From: Thermoplasmata archaeon
GTDB taxonomy: Archaea > Thermoplasmatota > Thermoplasmata > GCA-020350865
Assembly (NCBI GenBank): GCA_020348445.1
Contig: CP070751.1
Coordinates: forward strand, 4,462,970-4,516,000
Length of the DNA stretch: 53,031 bases
Reading direction: 5' to 3'
Shown: piece after piece, positions 33,536-43,634 of the stretch
Layout: each line of letters starts with the position of its first letter
How positions within the stretch are numbered: position 1 is the stretch's first letter
The notes under the pieces: model-generated
What the model saw: only the letters and a program-made list of their open reading frames with translations
Told to the model about the DNA's origin: nothing
The model's database searches: none
Made by a program: the position numbers and the translations under genes

Positions 33536-35791
33536 ATGAAAAAAAGAATAAGCCTGGTTTGGATCATATGTTTGCTTTTAGCCAATGGAATTTTGGTGTT
33601 TCTTCCTTTAGAACCGGAAGTCGCTAGCGCAAGGAAAATCTGGTATGTGGGCTCAGGTGATGGAAACGATTCCGCTACAATTAACGGTGGAATAACATTA
33701 GCAGATGATGGGGATACGGTTTTCGTACACAGTGGAATTTACTATGAAAATGTTATGGTGTATAAAACAATAGATCTAATCGGGGAGGATAGAAAGACCA
33801 CAATAATCGACGCAGGTGAGGTAGGGAGCGCTATTTATGTGGAATGTGATTGGGTGAGTATTACGGGATTTACCGTTAAAGGATGTGGTGGTACTGGTTA
33901 TAATGGGGGTGGGATCAAACTTTATCAAGCCCAGAATTGCACCATTTATCACAATAATGCATCAAACAATCTACACAATGGTATATTTTTGGAGGAATCT
34001 TTGAATAACGAGATAAGGGATAACATTATTACTTGGAATGATTGGGACGGCATCGAACTTTTTTATTCACCATACAACAGGATAATTAACAACAGCTTGT
34101 CATTTAATTCCAGGGATGCCATAAGAATCTGGAACTCGAATCTAGTAGACAACAAACCAGCCTCTAAAAACAATATCATAAAGAACAACAACGTTTCTAA
34201 TAATCCGAATCGGGGTATCATAATAGAGGGGCCACCATTTCCTTCCTGCAATAAAATATTAAACAATATTGTCATATCAAACGAAAAAGGTATCGCGCTT
34301 TTCGATTGCTTTGATAATATTGTCGCAAGAAATACAGTCTTGTACAACGATCACGGCATTCGCCTTTCCTCCTCCTCCTCAAACAATCGCGTTTTCCATA
34401 ACCAAATAATAAGCAACACTCATCAAGCATTTAATTGGGAGAATAACAACTTCTGGGATGATGGTTATCCCTCTGGTGGTAACTACTGGTCCGATTATAC
34501 AGGGATAGATATTAACAGCGGACCGAATCAGGATCAACCTGGCAGTGATGGTATCGGAGACACACCATATACAGCCATCGAAGGGCCCTCAGGTGGCCAG
34601 GATAACTATCCGCTTATGGATCCCGGTGGAGGATACGAACCGGAATTTCTACCACCCGAGCTTTGTATTACTGTGAGTTCAAATGGTAATGATGTGATAT
34701 TATATTGGGATAGCCCCCCATCATCCCCGGGAACTACCTATCAAATATACAGATCGACATCCCAAATTGGATTCAATTTTAATTCCCCTCATGATACCGC
34801 CTTCCAATCGCCCTGGACAGATAGTAACGCTGCAAACCCAGGACAACTCAATTACGAAGAACAGTATTACTATGTGATACGAACCAGAAATATGCAAGGG
34901 GAAATGACAAGAACCAGCAGAACGGTGGGTAAATGGACTAGGGTATTTTCGCAGGGAGTCTCGTCTTTTTCCCTTCCACTGGAACCTATTGACACCCTTT
35001 ATACGGACGATTTAACATCCATTACGAATGCAGAATATATCAAATATATAGATCCTATTACCCGTACTTGGCGACAGCACAATTTTGGTGACAGCGCCCT
35101 CAACAATACAGAAATGAAATTAGGCGAGGCCTATGAGATAAAATTCAGCCAGCAATCAAAACACACGTTCACGGGTTTGCCTGGTGCCATGATATTATAC
35201 GATGACGACATCGGATTTTCAGGATTCGACCCAGACACAGATGCACAAAGCCTCAATATTTCTATCGAATCAGACGGGGATGTGAGGCTTTCTTGGCAGG
35301 CGCCAACAGGTATGGGAACTGGAGATTATTATCTGGTGTACTGCTCAAATACCAGGGACGGCTTTTTTGGTGACCTTAATTCGGGTTTTTCCATCGTCGA
35401 CAGCGTTGGTTTCGGGATAAATACGGCAATGCATGAAGGTGCTAGGGCGAATGATCCAGGGACCAGGTTGTACTATATGGTGCTCCCAGTGAACGCAACC
35501 AGGGTCATGGGTGCGGGAACCTACAGCGTCGGGATTTGGACCGAGAAATATCTGTCTCAATACGATACAATAGGGATACCACTGAAACTAGAAAACAACC
35601 AAACTGTGGACTGGTATTGCGACAACATCCCTGATACAGTGGGAATCAATTATTTCGATCACAATGGGCAGAGATGGGCATGGCACGCAACGAGGATGCC
35701 CGAAGGTACCTACGATACTGTCTTGGAAATGACGGAAGGCTATCAAATATCGACTTCGGACACCACAAAATACATATTTATCGGGATATAA
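33536..35791 (+). CDS. secreted NosD-type beta-helix protein 5 with shared C-terminal cassette
   Basis: A 751-residue protein with an MKKR signal peptide (about 1-32). It has a variant opening (IWYVGSGDGNDSATINGGIT, then DGDTVFVHSGIYYENVMV), a shorter beta-helix (about 60-300), the DDGYPSGGNYWSDYTGID motif with a GSDGIGDTPY loop, and the shared cassette from about residue 375 (ILYWDSPPSSPG, YYVIRTRNMQGEM, GIPLKLENNQTVDW), ending STSDTTKYIFIGI. It is more diverged from proteins 3 and 4 than they are from each other. There is no membrane anchor. It is transcribed alone from a promoter matching that of protein 1. A surface polysaccharide-binding role is inferred from the fold. Confidence 0.87.
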   Translation: MKKRISLVWIICLLLANGILVFLPLEPEVASARKIWYVGSGDGNDSATINGGITLADDGDTVFVHSGIYYENVMVYKTIDLIGEDRKTTIIDAGEVGSAIYVECDWVSITGFTVKGCGGTGYNGGGIKLYQAQNCTIYHNNASNNLHNGIFLEESLNNEIRDNIITWNDWDGIELFYSPYNRIINNSLSFNSRDAIRIWNSNLVDNKPASKNNIIKNNNVSNNPNRGIIIEGPPFPSCNKILNNIVISNEKGIALFDCFDNIVARNTVLYNDHGIRLSSSSSNNRVFHNQIISNTHQAFNWENNNFWDDGYPSGGNYWSDYTGIDINSGPNQDQPGSDGIGDTPYTAIEGPSGGQDNYPLMDPGGGYEPEFLPPELCITVSSNGNDVILYWDSPPSSPGTTYQIYRSTSQIGFNFNSPHDTAFQSPWTDSNAANPGQLNYEEQYYYVIRTRNMQGEMTRTSRTVGKWTRVFSQGVSSFSLPLEPIDTLYTDDLTSITNAEYIKYIDPITRTWRQHNFGDSALNNTEMKLGEAYEIKFSQQSKHTFTGLPGAMILYDDDIGFSGFDPDTDAQSLNISIESDGDVRLSWQAPTGMGTGDYYLVYCSNTRDGFFGDLNSGFSIVDSVGFGINTAMHEGARANDPGTRLYYMVLPVNATRVMGAGTYSVGIWTEKYLSQYDTIGIPLKLENNQTVDWYCDNIPDTVGINYFDHNGQRWAWHATRMPEGTYDTVLEMTEGYQISTSDTTKYIFIGI

Positions 35792-36073
35792 GCATAAACT
35801 CTAGAACATCAATTTGATAGTTTATGCTTTTCTGAATAAAACTCCTCTCTTTCCTCTTTTTTATAGTAGGAGATAACCTACACCAATTGTTTAGGGATTG
35901 TGTGCAGGTCTTTTCTCGCATGTCGAGGCTCTATGTATATAGATTGTTGAGTATGAATCCTTAATAATCTAAGGATATTACATAAATTATAAATAGGACA
36001 GGTTTTATAAATAAGATTGTCGGTCTCAAATCGCTTTATTCAAAATAAAAAACTGATTATAGAGGAGGGAATA
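35792..36073 (+). promoter_or_regulatory. terminator and promoter region before the giant surface gene
   Basis: After the stop codon a pyrimidine-rich run with TTTTTT (about 35841-35863) may end the upstream transcript. Two TATA elements follow, ATTATAAATAGG (about 35987-35998) and TTTTATAAATAAG (about 36003-36015); the second is well placed for a start near 36035. GAGGAGGG at 36062-36069 is the ribosome binding site for ATG 36074. Confidence 0.5.
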
Positions 36074-39000
36074 ATGCGTAAAAAGGGTTCATTCGTGCGA
36101 GTAAAATCTTCAATTGATGATTATAAAGAATTATGTAGGAGCATTTTTACTTATATTATTGTAGGTTTATTTATTTGTATGGAATTGTTTATCGGAGCGA
36201 TATATGCCGATGATCCGTTTGAGCCGAATGTAAGAGTTAATGAGCTTGTTATTGTTCCTTCTACTGAAACTCAGAGCAACCCTTCTGTAGGAGTAGATAA
36301 CGCCGGTAACATTTATGTCGCTTGGGGGGATTTTCGGGAAAGCAATTATGATATCTATTTTTCGAAATCTACCGACGGTGGAAACACTTTCTCAGTCAAT
36401 AAAAGGATCAATGATGATAATGGAGAAAGGTGGCAATATAACCCTTCCATAGCAGTCGGTTCCATGGGTAATATCTATATCATTTGGGTGGATGAACGAA
36501 GCGGCAAACCTGAGGTCTATTTTGCGAAATCTACTGACGGTGGAAATACTTTCTCAGTTAATAAGAGGGTCAATGACGGTGCTGGAAATGTAGGGCAAGA
36601 TTCCCTATCTATATCGGTAGATGGTATAGACAATATCTATATAGTATGGATGGATACTCGAAACTTCGATACCAGCCTCTATTTTTCGAAATCCACTGAT
36701 GGTGGGAACACTTTCTCAGCCAATAAGAAAGTCAATGATATTACCGGAAATTCCTGGCGGGAACATCCGTCCATTGCAATCGATAGTACAAGCAATATCT
36801 ATGTTACTTGGATGGATGAACGAAGTGGCAATGCCGACATCTATTTTGCTAAATCCACTGATGGTGGGACCACTTTCTCAAACAATAAGAAGATTAACGA
36901 CGATGCTGGAAATGCAGAGCAATTTACCCCTTCAATAGGAGTAGGAGAGTCTGATAACATTTTTATCGCCTGGGGGGATTTTCGAGATAGTAATTCTGAT
37001 ATCTATTTTACGAGCTCTAACGACGGTGGGAACTCGTTCTCACCAAATAAAAAGGTCAATGATGATGTTAGTAATACAAAGCAATATGAACCTTCTATAG
37101 CAATCGATAACGGGGGCAACATCTATCTTGCTTGGACAGATCAACGAAATGGTAATTACAATATCTATTTTGCGAACTCTACTGATGGTGGGAACTCGTT
37201 CTCACCAAATAAAATGGTCAATGACGATGGTGGTCCTAGCCAATTTCAACCTTCTATAGCAATCGATAACGAGGGCAACATCTATCTTGCTTGGACAGAT
37301 CAACGAAATGGTAATTACGATATATATTTTGCGAGTTCTACCGATGGTGGAAATTCTTTCTCACCAAATAAAATGGTCAATGATGATGTTAGTATTCCTA
37401 GGCAGTATGAACCCTCTATGGCAATCGGTAACAACGGTAACATCTATCTCGCCTGGGCAGATGAACGAAATGGAGACTCCGATATATATTTTGCGAGCTC
37501 TACCGATGGTGGAAACTCGTTTTCACCAAATAAAAAGGTCAGTGACGATACCGTAAATATGATACAACTACACCCATCCATAGCAATCGATGGCGCTGAC
37601 AATATCTATATCGCTTGGTGGGATTATCGACACGGTTTCTTCGGTGATATCTATTTTGCGAAATCCACGGATGGTGGGAACTCTTTCTCAGCAAATAAGA
37701 AAGTCAATGATGATGTTATGAATGCTGCACAGGATAAGCCCTCAATAGCGGTAGATGGTCTTGGCAATATCTATATCGCTTGGGGGGATAATCGTAGTGG
37801 CAATTATGATATATATTTAGCGACCTCTACTGATGGTGGCAACTCTTTCTCAGTAAACAAGAAAGTAAATGATGATGTAATAGGTGCGAAACAAAAATAC
37901 CCATCCATAGTAGCCGATAGCGCGGGCAATATCTATATCACTTGGATGGATGATCGAAGCGGCAATTATGACATCTATTTTGCGAGATCCACTGACGGTG
38001 GAAACACTTTCTCAACAAATAAAAAGGTCAATGACGATTCTGGAGATAACAGACAAACTGATCCCTGCGTAACAGTCGATACCTTGGACAATATATATAT
38101 CGCTTGGAGGGATGGTCGAAACGGCAATTATGACATATATTTTACGAGAACTACCGACGGTGGAAACACTTTCTCAATAAATAAAAAGGTAAACGACGAT
38201 GCTGGAAATAATGACCAACGAGATCCATGTATAGCAGTCGATAGAGTGGGTAATATATATATCGCTTTTAGAGATGATCGGAATGGTGATTATGACATCT
38301 ATTTTGCGAAATCTACTGACGGTGGAAACACTTTCTCCCCTAATAAAAGAGTCAATGACGATATTGGGAGTAATATACAACTTTCTCCATCTATAGGGGT
38401 AGATGACGGAGGCTATATCTATATAGCATGGGAGGATAGGCGAAACGGTAGTGGTGATATTTACCTCACATCAACCGGACCGATACTTGCCCTTTTAATT
38501 ACAGAAATTCAAGACAGTCCGGATGGTAACGAATGGATTGAAGTTTACAATCCTGCTTTGGCAGCTATAAATCTGCAAGATTACAAGATAAGCCTTGATT
38601 ATGGAACAACATTCATTGATGGTTCATGGAGTAACCCTCTGATTAATTTTGGGGAATATAGTATTTGGACGCCAACTGTAGTAGGTTTATTGAATGACGA
38701 AGGTGCCTTGATTTCCATCCACAATTTTACTCACCCAAAAAAATCTATGTTTGATGTTGTTGGATATGGGCAAAATGGCATAGCACCTGATCCTGTAGCT
38801 GGAGAATCGTGTGCTAGATACTGGGACACTATTAACTTAAAATACAAGGATTCTTGGTCAAGAAACGAATCAACAGGTCCATCGCCAGGTGCAGTCAACA
38901 ACAATCCAGAAGTGAATCCAACACCTTTAATAATGTTGAACGAAGTAAGTTTTTATCCTTTTATACCACAGTATGGTTTTATAGAACTGATTTATATCGG

Positions 39001-42000
39001 CGATAACAGTATAGACATAAGCAATTACAAGATTGTGTGCGATAGCGAGTACATAATCCCAGGAGGAACAATATTAAGTAAAAGTGATCCTTTCTTCGGA
39101 GTTAACCAGCTAAATTATCCATCTGGTTTCGATTTAGATGACGGAGTAGTGAACGGTGATAATGTCTATTTATATGACGATACAGGCGCATTGCTTGATA
39201 TGGTGGGTTGGAATTCTTCACATCTTCAGGGTATGAGTGTTCGCAGGATTCCAGATGGGTATGGCACTTATCAAGGTTATAACGACACAACATCAGAAGC
39301 TGCAGGCTGGGTATTTAATATCCCGCTTAAGGTTCAAGTGAGCGAGATATCTGATAATGATTCTATGGTAGCACAAATCGAGGTCTATAATCCAAGGTAT
39401 CCTTTCATCAACTTCAATGTTGGTTTCAGTTTTGAATCTGCTTCCTCTGGAACATTAGCAGGTGTATGGTCAATCTCTACTGCAAATGAAGATGGATACG
39501 CTCTTTTCAATGTGACTACTCCCAATGGTTTAAACACTGAAGGAGATAACATCCGCTTTTACCTGTATGATGTGCTTATCGAGGAAATCTCTTATGGTCA
39601 GAAAGGTGTGGTTCCTGATCCTCTAACTGGAGAATCCACAGCCCGCTATTGGAACACCACTCTCTTAGAATATACTAGCTATTGGAATAGAGAAAAAACT
39701 CCAACCTTCGGAGCACAAAACGATGTTCTACCTCCAAACTTAAATCCATCAGTTGTATTAAACGAGATAATGTTCAATCCAAGTTCACCCGAAGACGGGT
39801 TTGTGGAAATCTATCTAAAATTTGGCTGGGTTGATATCACTGGTTATAAGATCGTTGGTGACTCTGAATACATCTTTCCCCAGGTGACGGAATTACCCTC
39901 GGATGATCACTTATATTATATTACACAACCCATGGATCCAGGTTTCTTCGCCGCCTTGAATCCATCAGGTGACAACGTGTATCTATACGACGATTATGGG
40001 TCACTCCTTGACATGGCCGGGTGGAGTTCATCCCATCAGCAGGGAAAGACGATGTGTCGCATTCCCGAGGGAAATGGCACATTTGACGGATTCAATGATA
40101 CATCATCCATTGCGGCGGGTTGGATCTTTGGCTGCAGTCCTACGATAAGGTTGATTGATATAACTGCCAATGAGATCGTTAAAATTGGTAATTTAAGCGA
40201 TGTGTTGTATTTCAACCTTACAATAACTAATATGCATTTTCTCAATGATACTTTCCCCATATTCAACTTCACTATCAATGGATATTCTGTTGCAATCCTC
40301 GATAACACATTAACGTATATTATTGATGAGATTTTTTTACTCGCCAGATCTTCCGTTGACATTAAGGTCAAGGTCAAACCTATCCTTCAGACGCCCGTTG
40401 TCGGATGGGATAACATCACCATAACGATTCAATCCGAGAATAACTCCCTTTATTGGAGTATTATAATTCTTCAGGTATTTGTTATATGCCCCCCTGTTGC
40501 TGATGCGGGCCAAGATCAAATCGTTTATGAAAGTGCAATAGTGTATTTCGATGGAACAGAGAGCTACGATCCAGACTACCATTGGCACAAGTTGGATGTC
40601 AACTTTGCCACCGATAGTGCTTTGTATCTGCGTACAATCGACCCCATCGGCCCAGAGGATGGTGCATGGGAAGGTGGAGTTCAGGAATGGGTGAATTTCA
40701 CTTCACCATTCCCCTTCTGGATCGGTAAGAAGTCTGGCCATTTGGGCCAGGGACCAACAGGTCATGAATACACCTACTACTGGAAGATGCACGAGACAGG
40801 GAATTTTACACTATACTTTAGTGGGCGTAACGGCGATTTCTATGCCAATGTGTCTGATGAGACTGACGGTATCCCTGTCATATCAGGGCTCTTTGTCCAA
40901 AACTCCGATCCTTTTATTGAGATCGTACGACAACTTTACGATGGGCACATCTATCGTTTGGACATCTATGATACAGTCAGCAAATCCGTTAGCTTTCCCA
41001 AGGATCTGGACGTTATCTTCAAAATTAAAGAGACTGAAATACTACTAACCCCAAATCGGGACAGCCTGGTCTACTATATCTCTCAAAATCCATTGGACAT
41101 GGCAGTTGAAGGACCTGGGGTGAGGGATATCCAATTCTATTCCCGAAGCATACAGGAGTTCTACGCATACTACGCCTTAAAACTGGATCACTCTGAAGTG
41201 GAGTTTAGTGGAGGAGAGCTGGGATCAACAGATCCTCCATATAATACAGGAATAGCACCTAGCGAGTATAAAGCTACGACCCTGAACATCTCGGATGAAC
41301 TGATTTATCTCTGGGATTTCGATGCAGATTTCGATTCTGATGGCGATGGAAACTTGACAAATGACATTGATGCCACCGGGTTAACACCAATTCATATTTA
41401 CGGTGATAACTGGTTATATACAGTTACATTGACAGTAATAGATGTTCAAGGCCTATCAGATATCGATATATGCTATATTACAGTGAACAACGCTGCACCT
41501 ACAATTGAGCCCTTCGGGCCTTTCACAGTTTACAGAGGGGATCCTCTAACAATCGACGCAAATGCCACTGACCTTGGTAGCGATGATCTGACGTTCACAT
41601 GGGAATTTGAGTCCGGGCCAACAATTATGAACTTATACTACAACGACGGTGTCGGCCTTGACCCATATCCAAGTCCTTGGGGAATCTTTCCATTCTCCAG
41701 AACCGATACAGTGCAACACACATATGACGCAATAGGTATTTACACGATAAACCTCACGGTAGAGGATGATGATGGGGGAATATCATATTATACGACCACC
41801 ATCGTGGTGATTAACATCCCGATACTTCCCCCCATCCTATTTATAAACGTTAGCCAGGATGGGAAGGACGTGATTCTTTACTGGGACCCGCCCTCTATCC
41901 CGGACCTTGATCATTATTTGATATACCGTTCGACGTCACAAATCTCCTTCGATTTCAATAAAGTATGGGTGGATACTTCAATAGATAACGAAACTGGCGA

Positions 42001-43012
42001 GCCAGGCCCCATACCTCTTAGGACTATGTGGAACGATACATACGCCGCATTCTTGGGAGATGAGACAAACTACGAGGAGGAATATTATTACATAATAAGA
42101 GCCGTGAATTCCTTTGGTGAAGTGAGCGCAACCAGCAGAACGGTTGGGAAATGGACAAAATCGTTCCCAAAGGGAGTGTCGACCTTTTCCCTACCTTTGG
42201 AACCAATCGAACCTTTTTACACTGACTATTACACCTCGACTATGAATACCCAATACATCAAGTACATGGACTCTAATACACACCGCTGGCGACAACATAA
42301 TTTTGGAGATCAGAACACAAACAATACTGAAATGAAATTGGGTGAAGGTTATGAGGTAAAATTCGATAGCCAGACTATCTACACCTTCACAGGTTTGCCT
42401 GCTGCCATGATAAGTTACAATGACGATAATGGATTTACTGGATTTAATTACATTTCGGAGGCAAAAAGCCTTATGGTTGAAGTTTTACCAAATGGAGATG
42501 TAAATCTGACATGGCAGGAACCAGCAAGTATGGGAATTGGCGATTGGTATGAAATATATTATTCAAACACGACAGATGGTTTTTTCGGAACTTTTAATAA
42601 GGATTATTTTCTCCTTTGTGCCCCTATTTATTTTAGAAATTTTAGCGCAACTCACATAAATGCTCGGGCCAACGATCCTGGTGCACGGTCATACTATTTG
42701 GTTGTTCCGTTCAGTGCCAGTGGTATTAGAGGTGCGAGCACCTACAGCATTGGAATTTGGACAGAGGAATATACCTCAGGATATGACACGCTTGCCATAC
42801 CACTGAAACTTAAAGATAACTATACTGCAGATTGGTACTGTGATAATATACCCAACACCGAGGGAATCAATTATTTCGATATTAGCAAACAGCGGTGGTA
42901 CTGGCACTCAACCATAATGCCTGTTGGAGCATTTGATACAAATTTGGTTATGACCCAAGGGTACCAAATTTCAACTTCGGACACCACAAAATTCACATTT
43001 ATTGGGGTATAA
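36074..43012 (+). CDS. giant secreted protein: Asp-box propeller repeats, lamin-tail domains, PKD domains, shared C-terminal cassette
   Basis: About 2,312 residues from ATG 36074, set by GAGGAGGG just upstream; the frame is open to 36017. In order: a cytoplasmic basic N-terminus and signal anchor (about 26-50); about 13 and a half copies of a 53-54 residue sialidase/BNR-like repeat (57-802) with GNIYIAW-x-D-x-R and the Asp-box S-T-D-G-G-N-x-F-S; four lamin-tail-like domains in A-B-A-B order (about 806-1352); a linker; two PKD domains (about 1470-1910), the first interrupted by an insert of about 245 residues; and the shared FN3-like/EGY cassette (about 1920-2312), ending STSDTTKFTFIGV. No C-terminal anchor is visible. 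The uncleaved N-terminal helix could tether it. It is probably a glycan-binding or adhesive surface protein; catalytic sialidase residues are not evident. Confidence 0.87.
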   Translation: MRKKGSFVRVKSSIDDYKELCRSIFTYIIVGLFICMELFIGAIYADDPFEPNVRVNELVIVPSTETQSNPSVGVDNAGNIYVAWGDFRESNYDIYFSKSTDGGNTFSVNKRINDDNGERWQYNPSIAVGSMGNIYIIWVDERSGKPEVYFAKSTDGGNTFSVNKRVNDGAGNVGQDSLSISVDGIDNIYIVWMDTRNFDTSLYFSKSTDGGNTFSANKKVNDITGNSWREHPSIAIDSTSNIYVTWMDERSGNADIYFAKSTDGGTTFSNNKKINDDAGNAEQFTPSIGVGESDNIFIAWGDFRDSNSDIYFTSSNDGGNSFSPNKKVNDDVSNTKQYEPSIAIDNGGNIYLAWTDQRNGNYNIYFANSTDGGNSFSPNKMVNDDGGPSQFQPSIAIDNEGNIYLAWTDQRNGNYDIYFASSTDGGNSFSPNKMVNDDVSIPRQYEPSMAIGNNGNIYLAWADERNGDSDIYFASSTDGGNSFSPNKKVSDDTVNMIQLHPSIAIDGADNIYIAWWDYRHGFFGDIYFAKSTDGGNSFSANKKVNDDVMNAAQDKPSIAVDGLGNIYIAWGDNRSGNYDIYLATSTDGGNSFSVNKKVNDDVIGAKQKYPSIVADSAGNIYITWMDDRSGNYDIYFARSTDGGNTFSTNKKVNDDSGDNRQTDPCVTVDTLDNIYIAWRDGRNGNYDIYFTRTTDGGNTFSINKKVNDDAGNNDQRDPCIAVDRVGNIYIAFRDDRNGDYDIYFAKSTDGGNTFSPNKRVNDDIGSNIQLSPSIGVDDGGYIYIAWEDRRNGSGDIYLTSTGPILALLITEIQDSPDGNEWIEVYNPALAAINLQDYKISLDYGTTFIDGSWSNPLINFGEYSIWTPTVVGLLNDEGALISIHNFTHPKKSMFDVVGYGQNGIAPDPVAGESCARYWDTINLKYKDSWSRNESTGPSPGAVNNNPEVNPTPLIMLNEVSFYPFIPQYGFIELIYIGDNSIDISNYKIVCDSEYIIPGGTILSKSDPFFGVNQLNYPSGFDLDDGVVNGDNVYLYDDTGALLDMVGWNSSHLQGMSVRRIPDGYGTYQGYNDTTSEAAGWVFNIPLKVQVSEISDNDSMVAQIEVYNPRYPFINFNVGFSFESASSGTLAGVWSISTANEDGYALFNVTTPNGLNTEGDNIRFYLYDVLIEEISYGQKGVVPDPLTGESTARYWNTTLLEYTSYWNREKTPTFGAQNDVLPPNLNPSVVLNEIMFNPSSPEDGFVEIYLKFGWVDITGYKIVGDSEYIFPQVTELPSDDHLYYITQPMDPGFFAALNPSGDNVYLYDDYGSLLDMAGWSSSHQQGKTMCRIPEGNGTFDGFNDTSSIAAGWIFGCSPTIRLIDITANEIVKIGNLSDVLYFNLTITNMHFLNDTFPIFNFTINGYSVAILDNTLTYIIDEIFLLARSSVDIKVKVKPILQTPVVGWDNITITIQSENNSLYWSIIILQVFVICPPVADAGQDQIVYESAIVYFDGTESYDPDYHWHKLDVNFATDSALYLRTIDPIGPEDGAWEGGVQEWVNFTSPFPFWIGKKSGHLGQGPTGHEYTYYWKMHETGNFTLYFSGRNGDFYANVSDETDGIPVISGLFVQNSDPFIEIVRQLYDGHIYRLDIYDTVSKSVSFPKDLDVIFKIKETEILLTPNRDSLVYYISQNPLDMAVEGPGVRDIQFYSRSIQEFYAYYALKLDHSEVEFSGGELGSTDPPYNTGIAPSEYKATTLNISDELIYLWDFDADFDSDGDGNLTNDIDATGLTPIHIYGDNWLYTVTLTVIDVQGLSDIDICYITVNNAAPTIEPFGPFTVYRGDPLTIDANATDLGSDDLTFTWEFESGPTIMNLYYNDGVGLDPYPSPWGIFPFSRTDTVQHTYDAIGIYTINLTVEDDDGGISYYTTTIVVINIPILPPILFINVSQDGKDVILYWDPPSIPDLDHYLIYRSTSQISFDFNKVWVDTSIDNETGEPGPIPLRTMWNDTYAAFLGDETNYEEEYYYIIRAVNSFGEVSATSRTVGKWTKSFPKGVSTFSLPLEPIEPFYTDYYTSTMNTQYIKYMDSNTHRWRQHNFGDQNTNNTEMKLGEGYEVKFDSQTIYTFTGLPAAMISYNDDNGFTGFNYISEAKSLMVEVLPNGDVNLTWQEPASMGIGDWYEIYYSNTTDGFFGTFNKDYFLLCAPIYFRNFSATHINARANDPGARSYYLVVPFSASGIRGASTYSIGIWTEEYTSGYDTLAIPLKLKDNYTADWYCDNIPNTEGINYFDISKQRWYWHSTIMPVGAFDTNLVMTQGYQISTSDTTKFTFIGV
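36245..38480 (+). repeat. tandem Asp-box coding repeats, about 13.5 units
   Basis: Units of about 159-162 bases encode 53-54 residues each, with the constant core S-T-D-G-G-N-(T/S)-F-S-x-N-K and V-N-D-D. Units 6 and 7 (about 37100-37400) share long identical DNA, for example ATCTATCTTGCTTGGACAGA. This points to recent local expansion, so copy number may vary between strains. Confidence 0.85.
38490..40135 (+). repeat. A-B-A-B duplication of lamin-tail-like domains
   Basis: Segments starting near 38490 and 39340 both encode type A (E-I-x-D, EVYNP, Y-G-Q-(N/K)-G, DP-x-x-GES-x-ARYW). Those starting near 38930 and 39755 both encode type B (LNE(V/I), Y-K-I-V-x-DSEYI, GDNVYLYDD, DM-x-GW-x-SSH). A two-domain unit was therefore duplicated. 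Confidence 0.75.
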
Positions 43013-43064
43013 ATTAGTATAAAGTCATAAAAGATCAGGGTGTCTGGGAGAACCCCCGATAAAC

Positions 43065-43634
43065 TCACCCCACAACTACCAAAACATCATCGGCATCAAC
43101 TGAATCCCCTTCTTTAACCCTTACCTCGGAGATCTTTCCGTCTCTATTGGATGTTATCTCGTTTTCCATCTTCATTGCCTCTAAAATCACAACCACATCC
43201 CCAGGCTTGACATCATCGCCCAGGTTCACCTTGACTGCCACGACCTTGCCGGGCATAGGGGCCAGGATTCCGTCGGCAGCAGCGGCTGTTTTCGGAGGCA
43301 GTTCCCTTTCTTCAACCAAAGTTGTAACGTCTGTACCAGCGGTTTCCGGTTTTATGGATGATACCATTCCCCTTGAACTGAGAAGATTTTCACTTACTAT
43401 TTCCCGTTCCCTGAGGTTGACTTTCGTGTGGATTTTCCCCCCTGCAGGCTCGCCCTCTAGTTCAATCGAATATAGCCCGCCGTCAACTGCCAAAAGCAGA
43501 AAATTGTCTGATTCGTCCTCTAATGTGGCCTCATATTTTTTACCATTTACTGCGACGTGGAACTTTCTGCTCTCAAGCTTTGTTATTTGGATATCATATT
43601 CCTTATCTATTATGTTCAGCTTAAATGCTCTCAT
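43065..43634 (-). CDS. biotin carboxyl carrier protein (transcarboxylase 1.3S-like / biotinyl domain)
   Basis: A 189-residue protein. The N-terminal half is a small beta domain typical of decarboxylase and transcarboxylase carriers. A variable alanine/proline linker follows, and then a biotinyl domain (about 122-189) with PMPGKVVAVKV and EAMKMENEI, biotin being attached to K155. ATG 43634 overlaps the stop of the upstream 5S-like gene by four bases (ATGA), which fixes the start; the longer frame to 43685 is not needed. It carries carboxyl groups between the two carboxyltransferase subunits encoded just upstream. A biotin protein ligase is required in trans and is not seen here. Confidence 0.92.
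   Translation of the reverse strand: MRAFKLNIIDKEYDIQITKLESRKFHVAVNGKKYEATLEDESDNFLLLAVDGGLYSIELEGEPAGGKIHTKVNLREREIVSENLLSSRGMVSSIKPETAGTDVTTLVEERELPPKTAAAADGILAPMPGKVVAVKVNLGDDVKPGDVVVILEAMKMENEITSNRDGKISEVRVKEGDSVDADDVLVVVG

Noticed and set aside
36074..43012. Calling the giant protein an active sialidase
   Set aside because: Asp-box repeats alone do not show activity; no arginine triad or catalytic tyrosine/glutamate arrangement was recognisable.
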